From JAFGIG01 sp964397545 (GTDB lineage: Bacteria; SDB-A), in NCBI GenBank assembly GCA_964397545.1, contig CAYNIW010000009.1:1-64000 (forward strand): a stretch of DNA of 64,000 nucleotides, written 5' to 3'. The position numbers and the translations under genes were made by a program. The first letter of the stretch is position 1. Each line of letters starts with the position of its first letter. The notes beneath the pieces are model-generated. The model was not told where the DNA came from. It made no database searches and saw only the letters and a program-made list of their open reading frames with translations. Below are positions 1 to 6,315 of the stretch, piece after piece.

Positions 1-617
1 CTTAGTTCGTGGCAATTCAATCGTAATTTATTGAAATTATTATTTTTATAATATCGATCTTTATTATAAACAATTAACTCATTTGACATTAAATGCTTAA
101 TCTTGTTTTTTTCACAAATATCAAAGAAAACATCTATTAAGTTAATGGATCTTTTATTTGCTACTATTTTTGCTTGAACTTTTGGATTTAATTCATGAAG
201 TTTGGAAAAGTAATTATTAATTTTTTTTTTTGAAGAAAATAAACTATTTTGATAATCTGCAAAAGGTACATTGACTATAATTTTATCAAATCTACTAAGG
301 ATTTTATTAATCTTCTCTCTTTTTAGCAATACAGCATTTGTAAACAAAGTCATTCTAAAACCATTAAAAAACAAATAATCTGCTATTTTAAAGAAATCCT
401 TATGTAATAGTGGTTCTCCTCCCGATAAAGAAATTTCAAAACATCCCATTTTTACTAAATCAGGTATGATTTTTTTTAAATCAATTAATTCTAATTGATA
501 AAATGTTTTAGTGACATTTTCGCCTAAATAACAAAACGAGCAATTCAAATTACATTTTGATATAATTTCTAATTGGCATTTTAGAAGATAATCACCTTTT
601 ATCAAACTGTTTAGCAT
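1..617 (-). CDS. Radical SAM enzyme, partial (C-terminus beyond window)
   Basis: The frame is open from ATG at 617 to the left window edge, so about 205 N-terminal residues are visible. Cys22, Cys26 and Cys29 form the CxxxCxxC [4Fe-4S]/SAM motif (context CNLNCSFCY) and SGGEPL at residues 65-70 is the SAM-binding GGE motif, so this is a radical SAM protein of the SPASM/maturase type by its opening residues. Only about 13 residues precede the cluster region, so there is no N-terminal peptide-recognition (RRE) domain in the seen part. It follows a 42-aa peptide gene by 53 bp on the same strand, and I infer that it modifies that peptide. No clear Shine-Dalgarno precedes the ATG; a perfect hairpin fills the gap instead. 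The C-terminal auxiliary-cluster region, which would decide the subfamily, is outside the window. Confidence 0.88.
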   Translation of the reverse strand, partial: MLNSLIKGDYLLKCQLEIISKCNLNCSFCYLGENVTKTFYQLELIDLKKIIPDLVKMGCFEISLSGGEPLLHKDFFKIADYLFFNGFRMTLFTNAVLLKREKINKILSRFDKIIVNVPFADYQNSLFSSKKKINNYFSKLHELNPKVQAKIVANKRSINLIDVFFDICEKNKIKHLMSNELIVYNKDRYYKNNNFNKLRLNCHEL

Positions 618-628
618 AATATTATTAG

Positions 629-660
629 ATAAAGAGAGTGAAGAATCTCACTCTCTTTAT
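629..660 (-). promoter_or_regulatory. Perfect 13-bp hairpin between peptide gene and radical SAM gene
   Basis: Positions 629-641 and 648-660 are exact inverted complements with a 6-nt loop (642-647). It starts 11 nt after the peptide stop codon and ends 11 nt before the radical SAM ATG. No T-run follows on the leftward strand, so it looks more like an attenuator, partial terminator or RNA-processing/stability element than a full terminator. Such elements commonly keep precursor peptide levels above enzyme levels; that role here is inference. Confidence 0.6.
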
Positions 661-670
661 TTGTAATTAT

Positions 671-799
671 TTATTCTTCAGGAGGTTTACAGGGACCATA
701 AGGGGGCCATTGCTGACAAGTTCCGTTAGGTCTTGGTGCATTCATATCAATTCCTGAAATCTCCTCCTCAATTTTTATTTCTTCATAATTATTTTTCAT
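671..799 (-). CDS. Candidate RiPP precursor peptide (42 aa)
   Basis: A 42-codon frame starts at ATG 797-799 behind a good ribosome site (GGAG at 807-810, 7-nt spacing) and ends at TAA 671-673. The N-terminal half is acidic (Glu-rich, residues 6-18), like a leader peptide. The tail holds Cys28 and Cys37 around an aromatic, proline-rich core (residues 29-36: QQWPPYGP) and ends in Pro-Pro-Glu-Glu. It sits directly before a radical SAM gene in the same direction, the standard layout for ribosomally made, post-translationally modified peptides such as ranthipeptides or other radical-SAM peptides. I recognise no known precursor family, so the class and modification are not assigned. No transporter or protease is visible because the window ends inside the next gene. 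Confidence 0.72.
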   Translation of the reverse strand: MKNNYEEIKIEEEISGIDMNAPRPNGTCQQWPPYGPCKPPEE

Positions 800-832
800 A
801 TTATTTCTCCTTAAATCTTTTATTTTAAATAA

Positions 833-862
833 TTAAGCCCTGATATAACTATCAGGGCTTAA
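833..862 (-). promoter_or_regulatory. 12-bp hairpin in the leader of the peptide operon
   Basis: Positions 833-844 and 851-862 are perfect inverted complements with a 6-nt loop. Read leftward, the stem is followed by an A/T-rich stretch (TTAATTATTT). It lies between the promoter at 1005-1032 and the peptide start at 799, inside a leader of about 200 nt. It could be an attenuator or a terminator making a short leader RNA. The sequence does not show which. Confidence 0.5.
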
Positions 863-950
863 TAAAACAGCTCTAATTTTCTTTGGAAGGTTTTTAACCG
901 GGATAATATTATTGAATATTTTTAAAAGAAAACGCCGTAAGTTACGTTGC

Positions 951-981
<31 letters not shown>

Positions 982-1004
982 TTAAAAGATTTCAACATAT
1001 TTGC

Positions 1005-1032
1005 ATTATAGTGATTTTTGTTGTTTTGTCAA
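1005..1032 (-). promoter_or_regulatory. Near-consensus sigma-70-type promoter for the peptide operon
   Basis: On the leftward strand, TTGACA (complement of 1027-1032) is followed after 16 nt by TATAAT (complement of 1005-1010). This is a full consensus match and points toward the peptide/radical SAM pair. Predicted transcription start is near 998, giving a leader of roughly 200 nt with the CU repeat and a hairpin. Confidence 0.75.
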
Positions 1033-1215
1033 GAAAAAAGTTCACTTAAGTTACCATTTTACATATTATATAATAATCGGTCAAAAATAAAATTTCAAAT
1101 TGCCGATCCCTTTTTCAACTCAATTCCCAACACTTTCGTATCTTCGAAGGTTATAGAACCAAAATTTGACTGCAAGATAGAAAATGATAATGCCTATAAA
1201 AAAAGTTATACAAAA

Positions 1216-1691
1216 GGGGACGTTGGTTCCAAAACGCTTTAAATAAATTTTCCTCTCTCCGGCAACTCATCAGAATAAGCTAATCGATTCACTGCAGAAG
1301 TGTTTGTCCCAAGAAAACGCGCCACATCTGCACCTAAATAGCCCATCTTCTTTACCCCTATCTGGCAGGATATCCTGCGCGATTTCACTACCTGTCTCTT
1401 TCTCAATCCTGAACGAAGCTCTCTCTCCTCTACACCTTGCCACTCACCTATCCTTCTTAACAAAGAAGGTAAATCAGCTATTTTCATGGTTAACCTCAAG
1501 GTCTCTTTCGCCTTTTCCTCTGCGTCGACAATGACGCCCTCTACAAATTCACTGCTTCCCAATATACGTTCATCAGAGAATATCTTTCTGCCGATCCTAC
1601 GTAAAGAAAGCACCTGTGACCATCCGACAAGACTGCGAATAAGACCTACTCGTTATCTTATCAATAAAAGCGTTTTAGAACCAACGTCCCC
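1216..1691 (-). mobile_element. Decayed REP-type transposase element with 22-bp inverted ends
   Basis: Positions 1216-1237 and 1670-1691 are inverted copies that match at 21 of 22 bases; the outer part reads GGGGACGTTGGTT. They enclose the C-terminal remnant of a REP-associated (IS200-like Y1) transposase, with the catalytic N-terminal part missing. The right end lies inside the 3' part of a CBM9-like gene, whose last codons come from the repeat. I read this as an internally deleted, non-autonomous copy mobilised at some time in the past. Confidence 0.7.
1239..1652 (-). pseudogene. REP-associated tyrosine (Y1) transposase, C-terminal remnant
   Basis: The leftward frame from 1652 to the stop at 1239 encodes about 137 residues beginning RVGLIRSLVGWSQV and continuing through SDERILGSSEFVE, the signature of the C-terminal half of IS200-like/REP-associated transposases. 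It is followed by a helix-turn-helix-like segment of the DnaA C-terminal kind (GYLGADVARFLG, TNTSAVNRL). The Y1 catalytic domain (HUH motif and tyrosine) is absent because an in-frame stop at 1653-1655 and the element end lie just upstream. It is therefore not an active transposase. A GTG at 1613 could still start a 124-residue DNA-binding fragment. Confidence 0.75.
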
Positions 1692-2361
1692 TATTTATAA
1701 TTTCTCCTCCCCAGATGCCGTAGGGGACGACATGAATCGGTTCTCTTCCTCCTATACCCCGGATTACTGTCTCAATTCCGTATCTGAAAAGAAAATTAGC
1801 CTGTCTTGTCTCCGTGAGACGATACAATCCGGTCTCGTTTGAGAACTGTTTTTTTCTGATTATGTTTATAACCCATTTTTGTTCATCTGCCGAAGACCTT
1901 CTGAAGTTCGAAAACGGCACGACAGCATCAACCCTGTATCCGTAATCAGTCCTTTGAGTCGTGTATGTGACGTCTGAATCCCAGGAATACTCCTCCGATC
2001 CTCCGGTGCTTTTCAATATTCTCGCGTCCAAAAAATTTCCGCCGGCGCCGAAGATAAACATGTAACCTTCCTGCGAAGTTCCCAGGGGGTCAATTATGAA
2101 TCCGCAACCATCCTGATCCGAGCCGTTGTCACGAGTCGAATTAAAACCTACGATTGTCGAAGTATCCTGATAAGCGTTGAGCGATATGTAGAGGTTTTTA
2201 ACATCATGGCTTATATAGACGCCAACAGAATCGCTCATGACCTCCCCCCATGAAGGTTTTGTCTGCGTCAGGATAATGATTTCGTTGAAAAGTGGAATCG
2301 CTTGTTCTGTCTGTGTTCCGACCAAGCCGGACAGTATTATGAATACAAAGCTATATATCAT
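1675..2361 (-). pseudogene. Secreted CBM9/DUF5916-type protein, truncated by the REP element
   Basis: ATG 2361 has a good ribosome site (AAAGGAG, 5-nt spacing) and opens with a signal-peptide-like hydrophobic stretch. Residues about 35-200 look like the CBM9-like beta-sandwich found at the start of DUF5916 outer-membrane proteins (segments such as YISHDVKNLYISL and YRVDAVVPFSNF, followed by HVVPYG). Such proteins are normally several hundred residues longer and end in a beta-barrel. Here the frame stops at residue 228, and the last few codons (GRWF) are read from the inverted repeat at 1670-1691. The barrel part is gone, and nothing resembling it is seen beyond the element. The fragment may still be expressed but would not be anchored. 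Confidence 0.65.
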
Positions 2362-2810
2362 CGGGTCTCCTTTAGCAAAAATGATTTACAAAATATCCGG
2401 AAACTTTCTATTTTATACAATAAAGCATTATGTGTTTTCAACACTTATATCCGCTATATCCCAGATTATGAACTTAAATCCCATTTACTCTTAAGTGTTA
2501 TTTGAGAATATGGTATAATTGTTTAACGTGGTTATAACTCAATAATCTCATCCGCAATTTGTCTGAAGATTTTACGGTGGAAGGCACAGATATAAACAAT
2601 ATCTTAAAGAAACAATTAACAACCTTCAGCAAATAAAGATATTAGTTATACCTTTTTTCTTTATTCTTACAGCTACTTACTTGTTCACAAAACAGCTGTT
2701 GAATTTGGATCAGATCCTGTTTTTCGACACTTGATCCACAAAGTTCCTTAATTAATAAATCATTGCGGAATAAAGATTAATCTCTTCTATAAAAATTTAA
2801 CCATTAGATT
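2362..2810. other. Intergenic region, 449 bp
   Basis: A/T-rich region between two leftward genes. Frames here are short and look accidental. A loose inverted repeat (TGGATCA near 2707 and TGATCCA near 2734) is present without a T-run. I see no gene or convincing promoter beyond the ribosome site of the CBM9-like gene. Confidence 0.6.
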
Positions 2811-5090
2811 TTATCTGATCTTTACAACTTTCCAATTTATCTTCCCGTCGATTTCTATGAAATATATTCCAGTGCTGATCTCTTCTGACAAAACCTGCCT
2901 GCCAAAAATATCGAAAACTTTACATTCTCTGTCTTCAGGCAAGACAAGAGGCCCTGTAAAAAAGGTTGTTACGATTTGCCTATTTCTGACGATATTATTC
3001 GGATATTCTTCTATTCCTGACTCCGGACTTAATTTTATGAGATAGACATTAGCGGTATCGGCTGAGTTCGTTTGAATTTCAGCACCAATAATATACCCAC
3101 CGTCAGTGGTCTGTTGAACCGAATAACCAAAATCATTACTTATTCCCCCATAGGTCTTTGTCCAGAGAGTGTCTCCTGATGAGTCAGTCCTTATAAGCCA
3201 AATATCATAATGACCCGCGCCATAGGAGTTTGTTGAACCTACGATTATATACCCGCCGTCAGTAGTCTGTTGAACCGAATAGCTCAAATCATATCTTACT
3301 CCACCATAGGTCTTTGTCCAGAGAGTATCTCCTGATGAGTTTGTCCTTAAAAGCCAAATATCATAATTACCTGCGCCAAAATAGTCTGTTGAAGCGACAA
3401 TTATGTATCCACCGTCGTGGATTTGCTGAATTGAACGACCATCAGTATAATTTGAACCAACATAGGTCTTTGTCCATAGAGTATCTCCTGAAGAGTCAGT
3501 CCTAATAAGCCAAATATCATAATGACCCGTGCCAAAGGAGTTTGTTGTTCCGAGAATTATATATCCACCGTCGTCGATCTGCTGAATTGAATTACCCTCA
3601 TCATAATTTGGACCCCCATAGGTCTTTGTCCAGAGAGTATCTCCTGATGAATCTGTTCTAAGAAGCCAGATATCAGTATTACCTGCACCAAACGATTTCG
3701 TTACACCCAAAATTATATATCCGTTATCAGAGGTCTCTTGAACTGAACGACCACCTTCTGAATCTGTCCCCCCATAAATTTTTGTCCATAGAGTATCTCC
3801 TGAAGAGTCAGTCCTAATAAGCCAGATATCACAATAACCCGCGCCAAAGTAGTCTGTTGAACCTACGATTATATACCCGTCATCAGTGGTCTGTTGAACC
3901 GAATAACCAACATCCAGATGTATTCCCCCATAGGTCTTTGTCCAGAGAGTATCTCCTGATGAGTTGGTCTTTATCAGCCAAAAATCACAACCGCCTGCAC
4001 CAAACGAAAATGTTGAACCCAAAACTATATACCCGCCATCAGTAGTCTGTTGAACTGATCTGCAATGATCGTCAAACACCCCTCCATAAATTTTCGTCCA
4101 TGAAGTGTCCGGTGCATGGGCATTGACTTGATTAAATACTAACAGAATTATCAAAGTACAAAGAAATTGAGTGATTCTCATTAATCCCCCTTTATGAAAA
4201 TTCAGAATCAATATAACTTTTCTAATACTTCTGAAAACATTTTTCTCAAAAGATTTTATTCTCGAAACCATGGGATAAATTTCATTTTCTTTGATTTCAG
4301 TATTTGTTTCAAATTCGACCTCAATGGAGAGATCGCTTGATCCGAATTTTTTGGTGAATTCATTTTTTTCACCGTCAAAAATCCTTTTTCCTTTGTCTAT
4401 CAGAATTATCCTTCCTGCGACATCAATATCGTTTGTGTCGTGGCTCGTTATGAGAACAGTCGTTTTCAGTTCTTTGTTTATTTCTTTGAGTACTTCCCTT
4501 ATCTTCCATTTCGCCCAGGAGTCGAGTCCAATAGAAGGTTCGTCCAAAAAGACAATTTTAGGGGAATGAAGAAGAATAGCGGCGAGTTCACACCTGATTC
4601 TCTGACCCAGTGAAAGAGTTCTGACCTGTTTTGTTATTAAATCTTGTATTTCTAAACTTTTTGCCAAAAATTCGAGATTGTTTTTATAGGATGCGCTGTC
4701 GATTTCGTAAAGGTTTTTGAGAAAACGGTATGATTCTAATACAGGCAGGTTCCAGAATAGCCTCGACCTGTTACCGAACATCACACCTATCTGTCTCAAT
4801 ATTTTGTTTCTGTTTTCCTTGAATTTCATTCCCAATACAGATAATTCTCCGGAATCCGGCGTTATTATTCCAGTGAGCATTTTAATAGTCGTCGATTTTC
4901 CCGCACCGTTCGGTCCGATGTATGATACTATTTCGCCCTGTTCCATATCGAGGTCAATGCCGTTGACCGCATTGATTATTTCGTGTTTTCTGTTGAAAAG
5001 GTTTTCAAAAACGCCCTTTACGCCTTTTTTAAGTAAAGGGATCTTAAAGGATTTTTTTAAATTTTTTGCATCAATTGCTTTACTATTCAA
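2811..5090 (-). CDS. Chimeric ORF: ABC-transporter ATPase fragment fused to secreted repeat protein
   Basis: One 759-codon frame contains two unrelated proteins. Residues 1-~290 are an ABC-2-type ATPase: Walker A GPNGAGKS (59-66), signature LSLGQ (159-163), Walker B FLDEP (181-185) and switch His217. The usual C-terminal part is cut short. Residues 304-759 are a complete secreted protein with its own ATG at 4181 behind AAAGGGGG: signal peptide ending near NQVNA, seven 52-residue repeats (GGYI, DTLWTKTYGG, FGAGxYDIWLI), and a C-terminal sorting-like domain (KVFDIFGRQV, GIYFIEI, KVVKIR). About 15 linking residues read like a 5' leader in frame. No permease gene is adjacent. I infer that the repeat-protein gene was inserted into, or recombined with, the ABC gene; the cell probably makes the secreted protein (456 aa) from 4181. 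The ATPase start is TTG 5090 with GGAGAGAG upstream. Confidence 0.7.
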   Translation of the reverse strand: MNSKAIDAKNLKKSFKIPLLKKGVKGVFENLFNRKHEIINAVNGIDLDMEQGEIVSYIGPNGAGKSTTIKMLTGIITPDSGELSVLGMKFKENRNKILRQIGVMFGNRSRLFWNLPVLESYRFLKNLYEIDSASYKNNLEFLAKSLEIQDLITKQVRTLSLGQRIRCELAAILLHSPKIVFLDEPSIGLDSWAKWKIREVLKEINKELKTTVLITSHDTNDIDVAGRIILIDKGKRIFDGEKNEFTKKFGSSDLSIEVEFETNTEIKENEIYPMVSRIKSFEKNVFRSIRKVILILNFHKGGLMRITQFLCTLIILLVFNQVNAHAPDTSWTKIYGGVFDDHCRSVQQTTDGGYIVLGSTFSFGAGGCDFWLIKTNSSGDTLWTKTYGGIHLDVGYSVQQTTDDGYIIVGSTDYFGAGYCDIWLIRTDSSGDTLWTKIYGGTDSEGGRSVQETSDNGYIILGVTKSFGAGNTDIWLLRTDSSGDTLWTKTYGGPNYDEGNSIQQIDDGGYIILGTTNSFGTGHYDIWLIRTDSSGDTLWTKTYVGSNYTDGRSIQQIHDGGYIIVASTDYFGAGNYDIWLLRTNSSGDTLWTKTYGGVRYDLSYSVQQTTDGGYIIVGSTNSYGAGHYDIWLIRTDSSGDTLWTKTYGGISNDFGYSVQQTTDGGYIIGAEIQTNSADTANVYLIKLSPESGIEEYPNNIVRNRQIVTTFFTGPLVLPEDRECKVFDIFGRQVLSEEISTGIYFIEIDGKINWKVVKIR
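3075..4125 (-). repeat. Seven tandem 156-bp coding repeats
   Basis: The phrase encoding LWTKTYGG recurs at exact 156-bp spacing (anchors near 3155, 3311, 3467, 3623, 3779, 3935, 4091), giving seven 52-residue units. Units keep the frame and differ by scattered substitutions. They probably build a beta-propeller or other beta-repeat solenoid. Length change by unequal crossing-over is plausible. Confidence 0.85.
4179..4196 (-). promoter_or_regulatory. Internal ribosome site and ATG of the secreted repeat protein
   Basis: AAAGGGGG lies 5 nt upstream of ATG 4179-4181, followed at once by a typical signal peptide (Arg2, then a 15-residue hydrophobic core). This strongly suggests that translation of the secreted protein starts here rather than at the ABC ATPase start 303 codons upstream. 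Confidence 0.7.
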
Positions 5091-5302
5091 AACTCTCTCC
5101 GTTCCTTTATTTATATAAATACATTCAGGGATTATAAATCAGAAAAACGAAAGAGTTCCAGCTTTTCTCGCTCTGTTGTATCCTAATTTGAACGAAAAGA
5201 GTCCGATCGGTTATAGATATACATTATAAAGAAATCTGATTTTAGAATTTTATGAGAATATTATTTAAAGGCAAAAATGAATCTTCAGTTTATTGAAAAG
5301 GT

Positions 5303-5683
5303 TCAATACAATTCAAACCCATGGATTTTTTGTAAGGACCTGAAATGAAGGTCCAGGGAAAAAAGCCTTAAATCATTCTGCATGGCGTTCTGCATTATTA
5401 TCAGGTCAGGAATACCAATTTTGTTAAGACCGTTTTTAATATTTTTAACCTGAAACGATATTATCTCCTGCCAATCAATTTCTATTTCATACTTTTTTAC
5501 GCCTTTTATCAGCTCTATTACTTTATTTTCTCTTTTGATGACAAGGAATGGGATGAGCTCAGAAAGTATAAGATCATTTACACATATCTGGTTGGAGTCC
5601 AAAAGATTTTCAAAAGATTCTTTCACATTATGACCTCGAAAATATTCAATCCAAACAGAAGAATCTACAAGAACTCCGGTCAT
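5303..5683 (-). CDS. vapC: VapC-type PIN-domain toxin (ribonuclease)
   Basis: The 126-residue protein has the PIN acidic residues in order: Asp7 (VLVDSSVW), Glu42 (LSELI), Asp93 (IPDLIIMQNA) and Asp111 (FSLDLHF), which bind the metal used for RNA cleavage. Length and layout fit VapC toxins. It overlaps the upstream antitoxin gene by 4 bp (ATGA), so translation is coupled and the toxin should be neutralised by the partner. The RNA target cannot be told from sequence. Confidence 0.9.
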   Translation of the reverse strand: MTGVLVDSSVWIEYFRGHNVKESFENLLDSNQICVNDLILSELIPFLVIKRENKVIELIKGVKKYEIEIDWQEIISFQVKNIKNGLNKIGIPDLIIMQNAMQNDLRLFSLDLHFRSLQKIHGFELY

Positions 5684-5871
5684 CTTTTTCTCAAACTGTT
5701 CAGGTCTATATCCAGATCAATTTTCCCGTAGTATCTTTTCAAGTCCTTTATCTTCTCCCTTTGGATGAGTAATTTAAGGGCTGATTTGATGACTTGGGTC
5801 TTTGTCCTGCTTTTTGTCAGCTTCATCGCTTCTTTAACAAGATCTTCGGGCAGGTCTATTGTAGTTCTCAT
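5680..5871 (-). CDS. vapB: VapB-type ribbon-helix-helix antitoxin
   Basis: The 63-residue protein opens with MRTTIDLPEDLVKEA, a ribbon-helix-helix DNA-binding start, and continues with a basic, helical C-terminus that would wrap the VapC partner. GGAGG precedes ATG 5871 by about 5 nt. It is the first gene of the pair and would repress its own promoter through the palindromes at 5883-5937. Confidence 0.88.
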   Translation of the reverse strand: MRTTIDLPEDLVKEAMKLTKSRTKTQVIKSALKLLIQREKIKDLKRYYGKIDLDIDLNSLRKR

Positions 5872-5882
5872 TTTTCCTCCTC

Positions 5883-5937
5883 TTATGCATATTATACTGT
5901 TTTTATACGCATAATCAATTCATTTTTTATGCATAAT
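5883..5937 (-). promoter_or_regulatory. vapBC promoter with ATGCAT palindromic operators
   Basis: On the leftward strand TTGATT (complement of 5913-5918) and TATAAT (complement of 5891-5896) are 16 nt apart. Related palindromic boxes TTATGCAT (5883-5890), TACGCATAA (5906-5914) and TTATGCATAA (5928-5937) lie on and around these elements. The arrangement fits autoregulation by a VapB-VapC complex. The rightmost box is also just upstream of the divergent MNT gene, which may share control. Confidence 0.65.
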
Positions 5938-5979
5938 TTATATGTATGTTTTAATGTTAAAAATAATCTATTTTCATGT

Positions 5980-5985
5980 TATAAT
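5980..5985 (+). promoter_or_regulatory. -10 element for a probably leaderless MNT transcript
   Basis: TATAAT is only 7 nt upstream of the likely ATG at 5993, so transcription would begin at or next to the start codon. No Shine-Dalgarno is present. The -35 region is weak (A/T-rich). Confidence 0.5.
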
Positions 5986-5992
5986 GCGTTTT

Positions 5993-6292
5993 ATGAGAAC
6001 CAAAAGAGAGTTGATAAATATACTAAAAAATAATAAACAAAAGATTCAAAAATATGGTGCTAAAAACATCGGTTTGTTTGGGTCGTATATAAGAGACGAA
6101 CAGAAAGAACATAGTGACATTGACATTCTCGTAGATTTTTATCCAGAAAAAGAAAATTTTGATAACTTTATGGCGGTCTGTGATTATATAGAGAATTTGT
6201 TCTCCAGAGAAAAAGTTGAAATTGTAACAAAAAACGGATTAAGTCCGTTCATTGGCCCAAAGATACTAAAAGAAGTCCTATTTATAACTTGA
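5993..6292 (+). CDS. Minimal nucleotidyltransferase (MNT/MntA-like)
   Basis: The 99-residue protein has the nucleotidyltransferase motif GLFGSYIRDE followed by HSDIDILVDF, giving the GSxxR and DxD metal-binding signature of polymerase-beta-like MNT proteins. These often act as antitoxins that AMPylate a HEPN toxin encoded next door, but no HEPN gene is adjacent: vapBC is divergent on one side and an unrelated lipoprotein gene follows. The frame could be opened at 5942, but ATG 5993 gives the normal family length and follows the -10 box directly. It is either an orphan antitoxin or a regulator tied to the vapBC intergenic region. Confidence 0.82.
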   Translation: MRTKRELINILKNNKQKIQKYGAKNIGLFGSYIRDEQKEHSDIDILVDFYPEKENFDNFMAVCDYIENLFSREKVEIVTKNGLSPFIGPKILKEVLFIT

Positions 6293-6315
6293 TATCAATA
6301 AAAAAAGAAGGTCTT

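Noticed and set aside
1018..1242. 74-codon rightward frame
   Set aside because: No ribosome site, A/T-rich composition, overlaps the element end; no family resemblance.
3075..4125. Regular repeats resembling a CRISPR array
   Set aside because: Units are 156 bp, in frame, and diverged; there are no unique spacers and no cas genes.
5942..5992. Upstream start of the MNT gene
   Set aside because: The extension covers the -10 box and operator and exceeds family length.
5303..6292. HEPN-MNT toxin-antitoxin pair
   Set aside because: The adjacent toxin is a PIN-domain VapC with its own VapB; no HEPN motif (RX4-6H) protein is adjacent.
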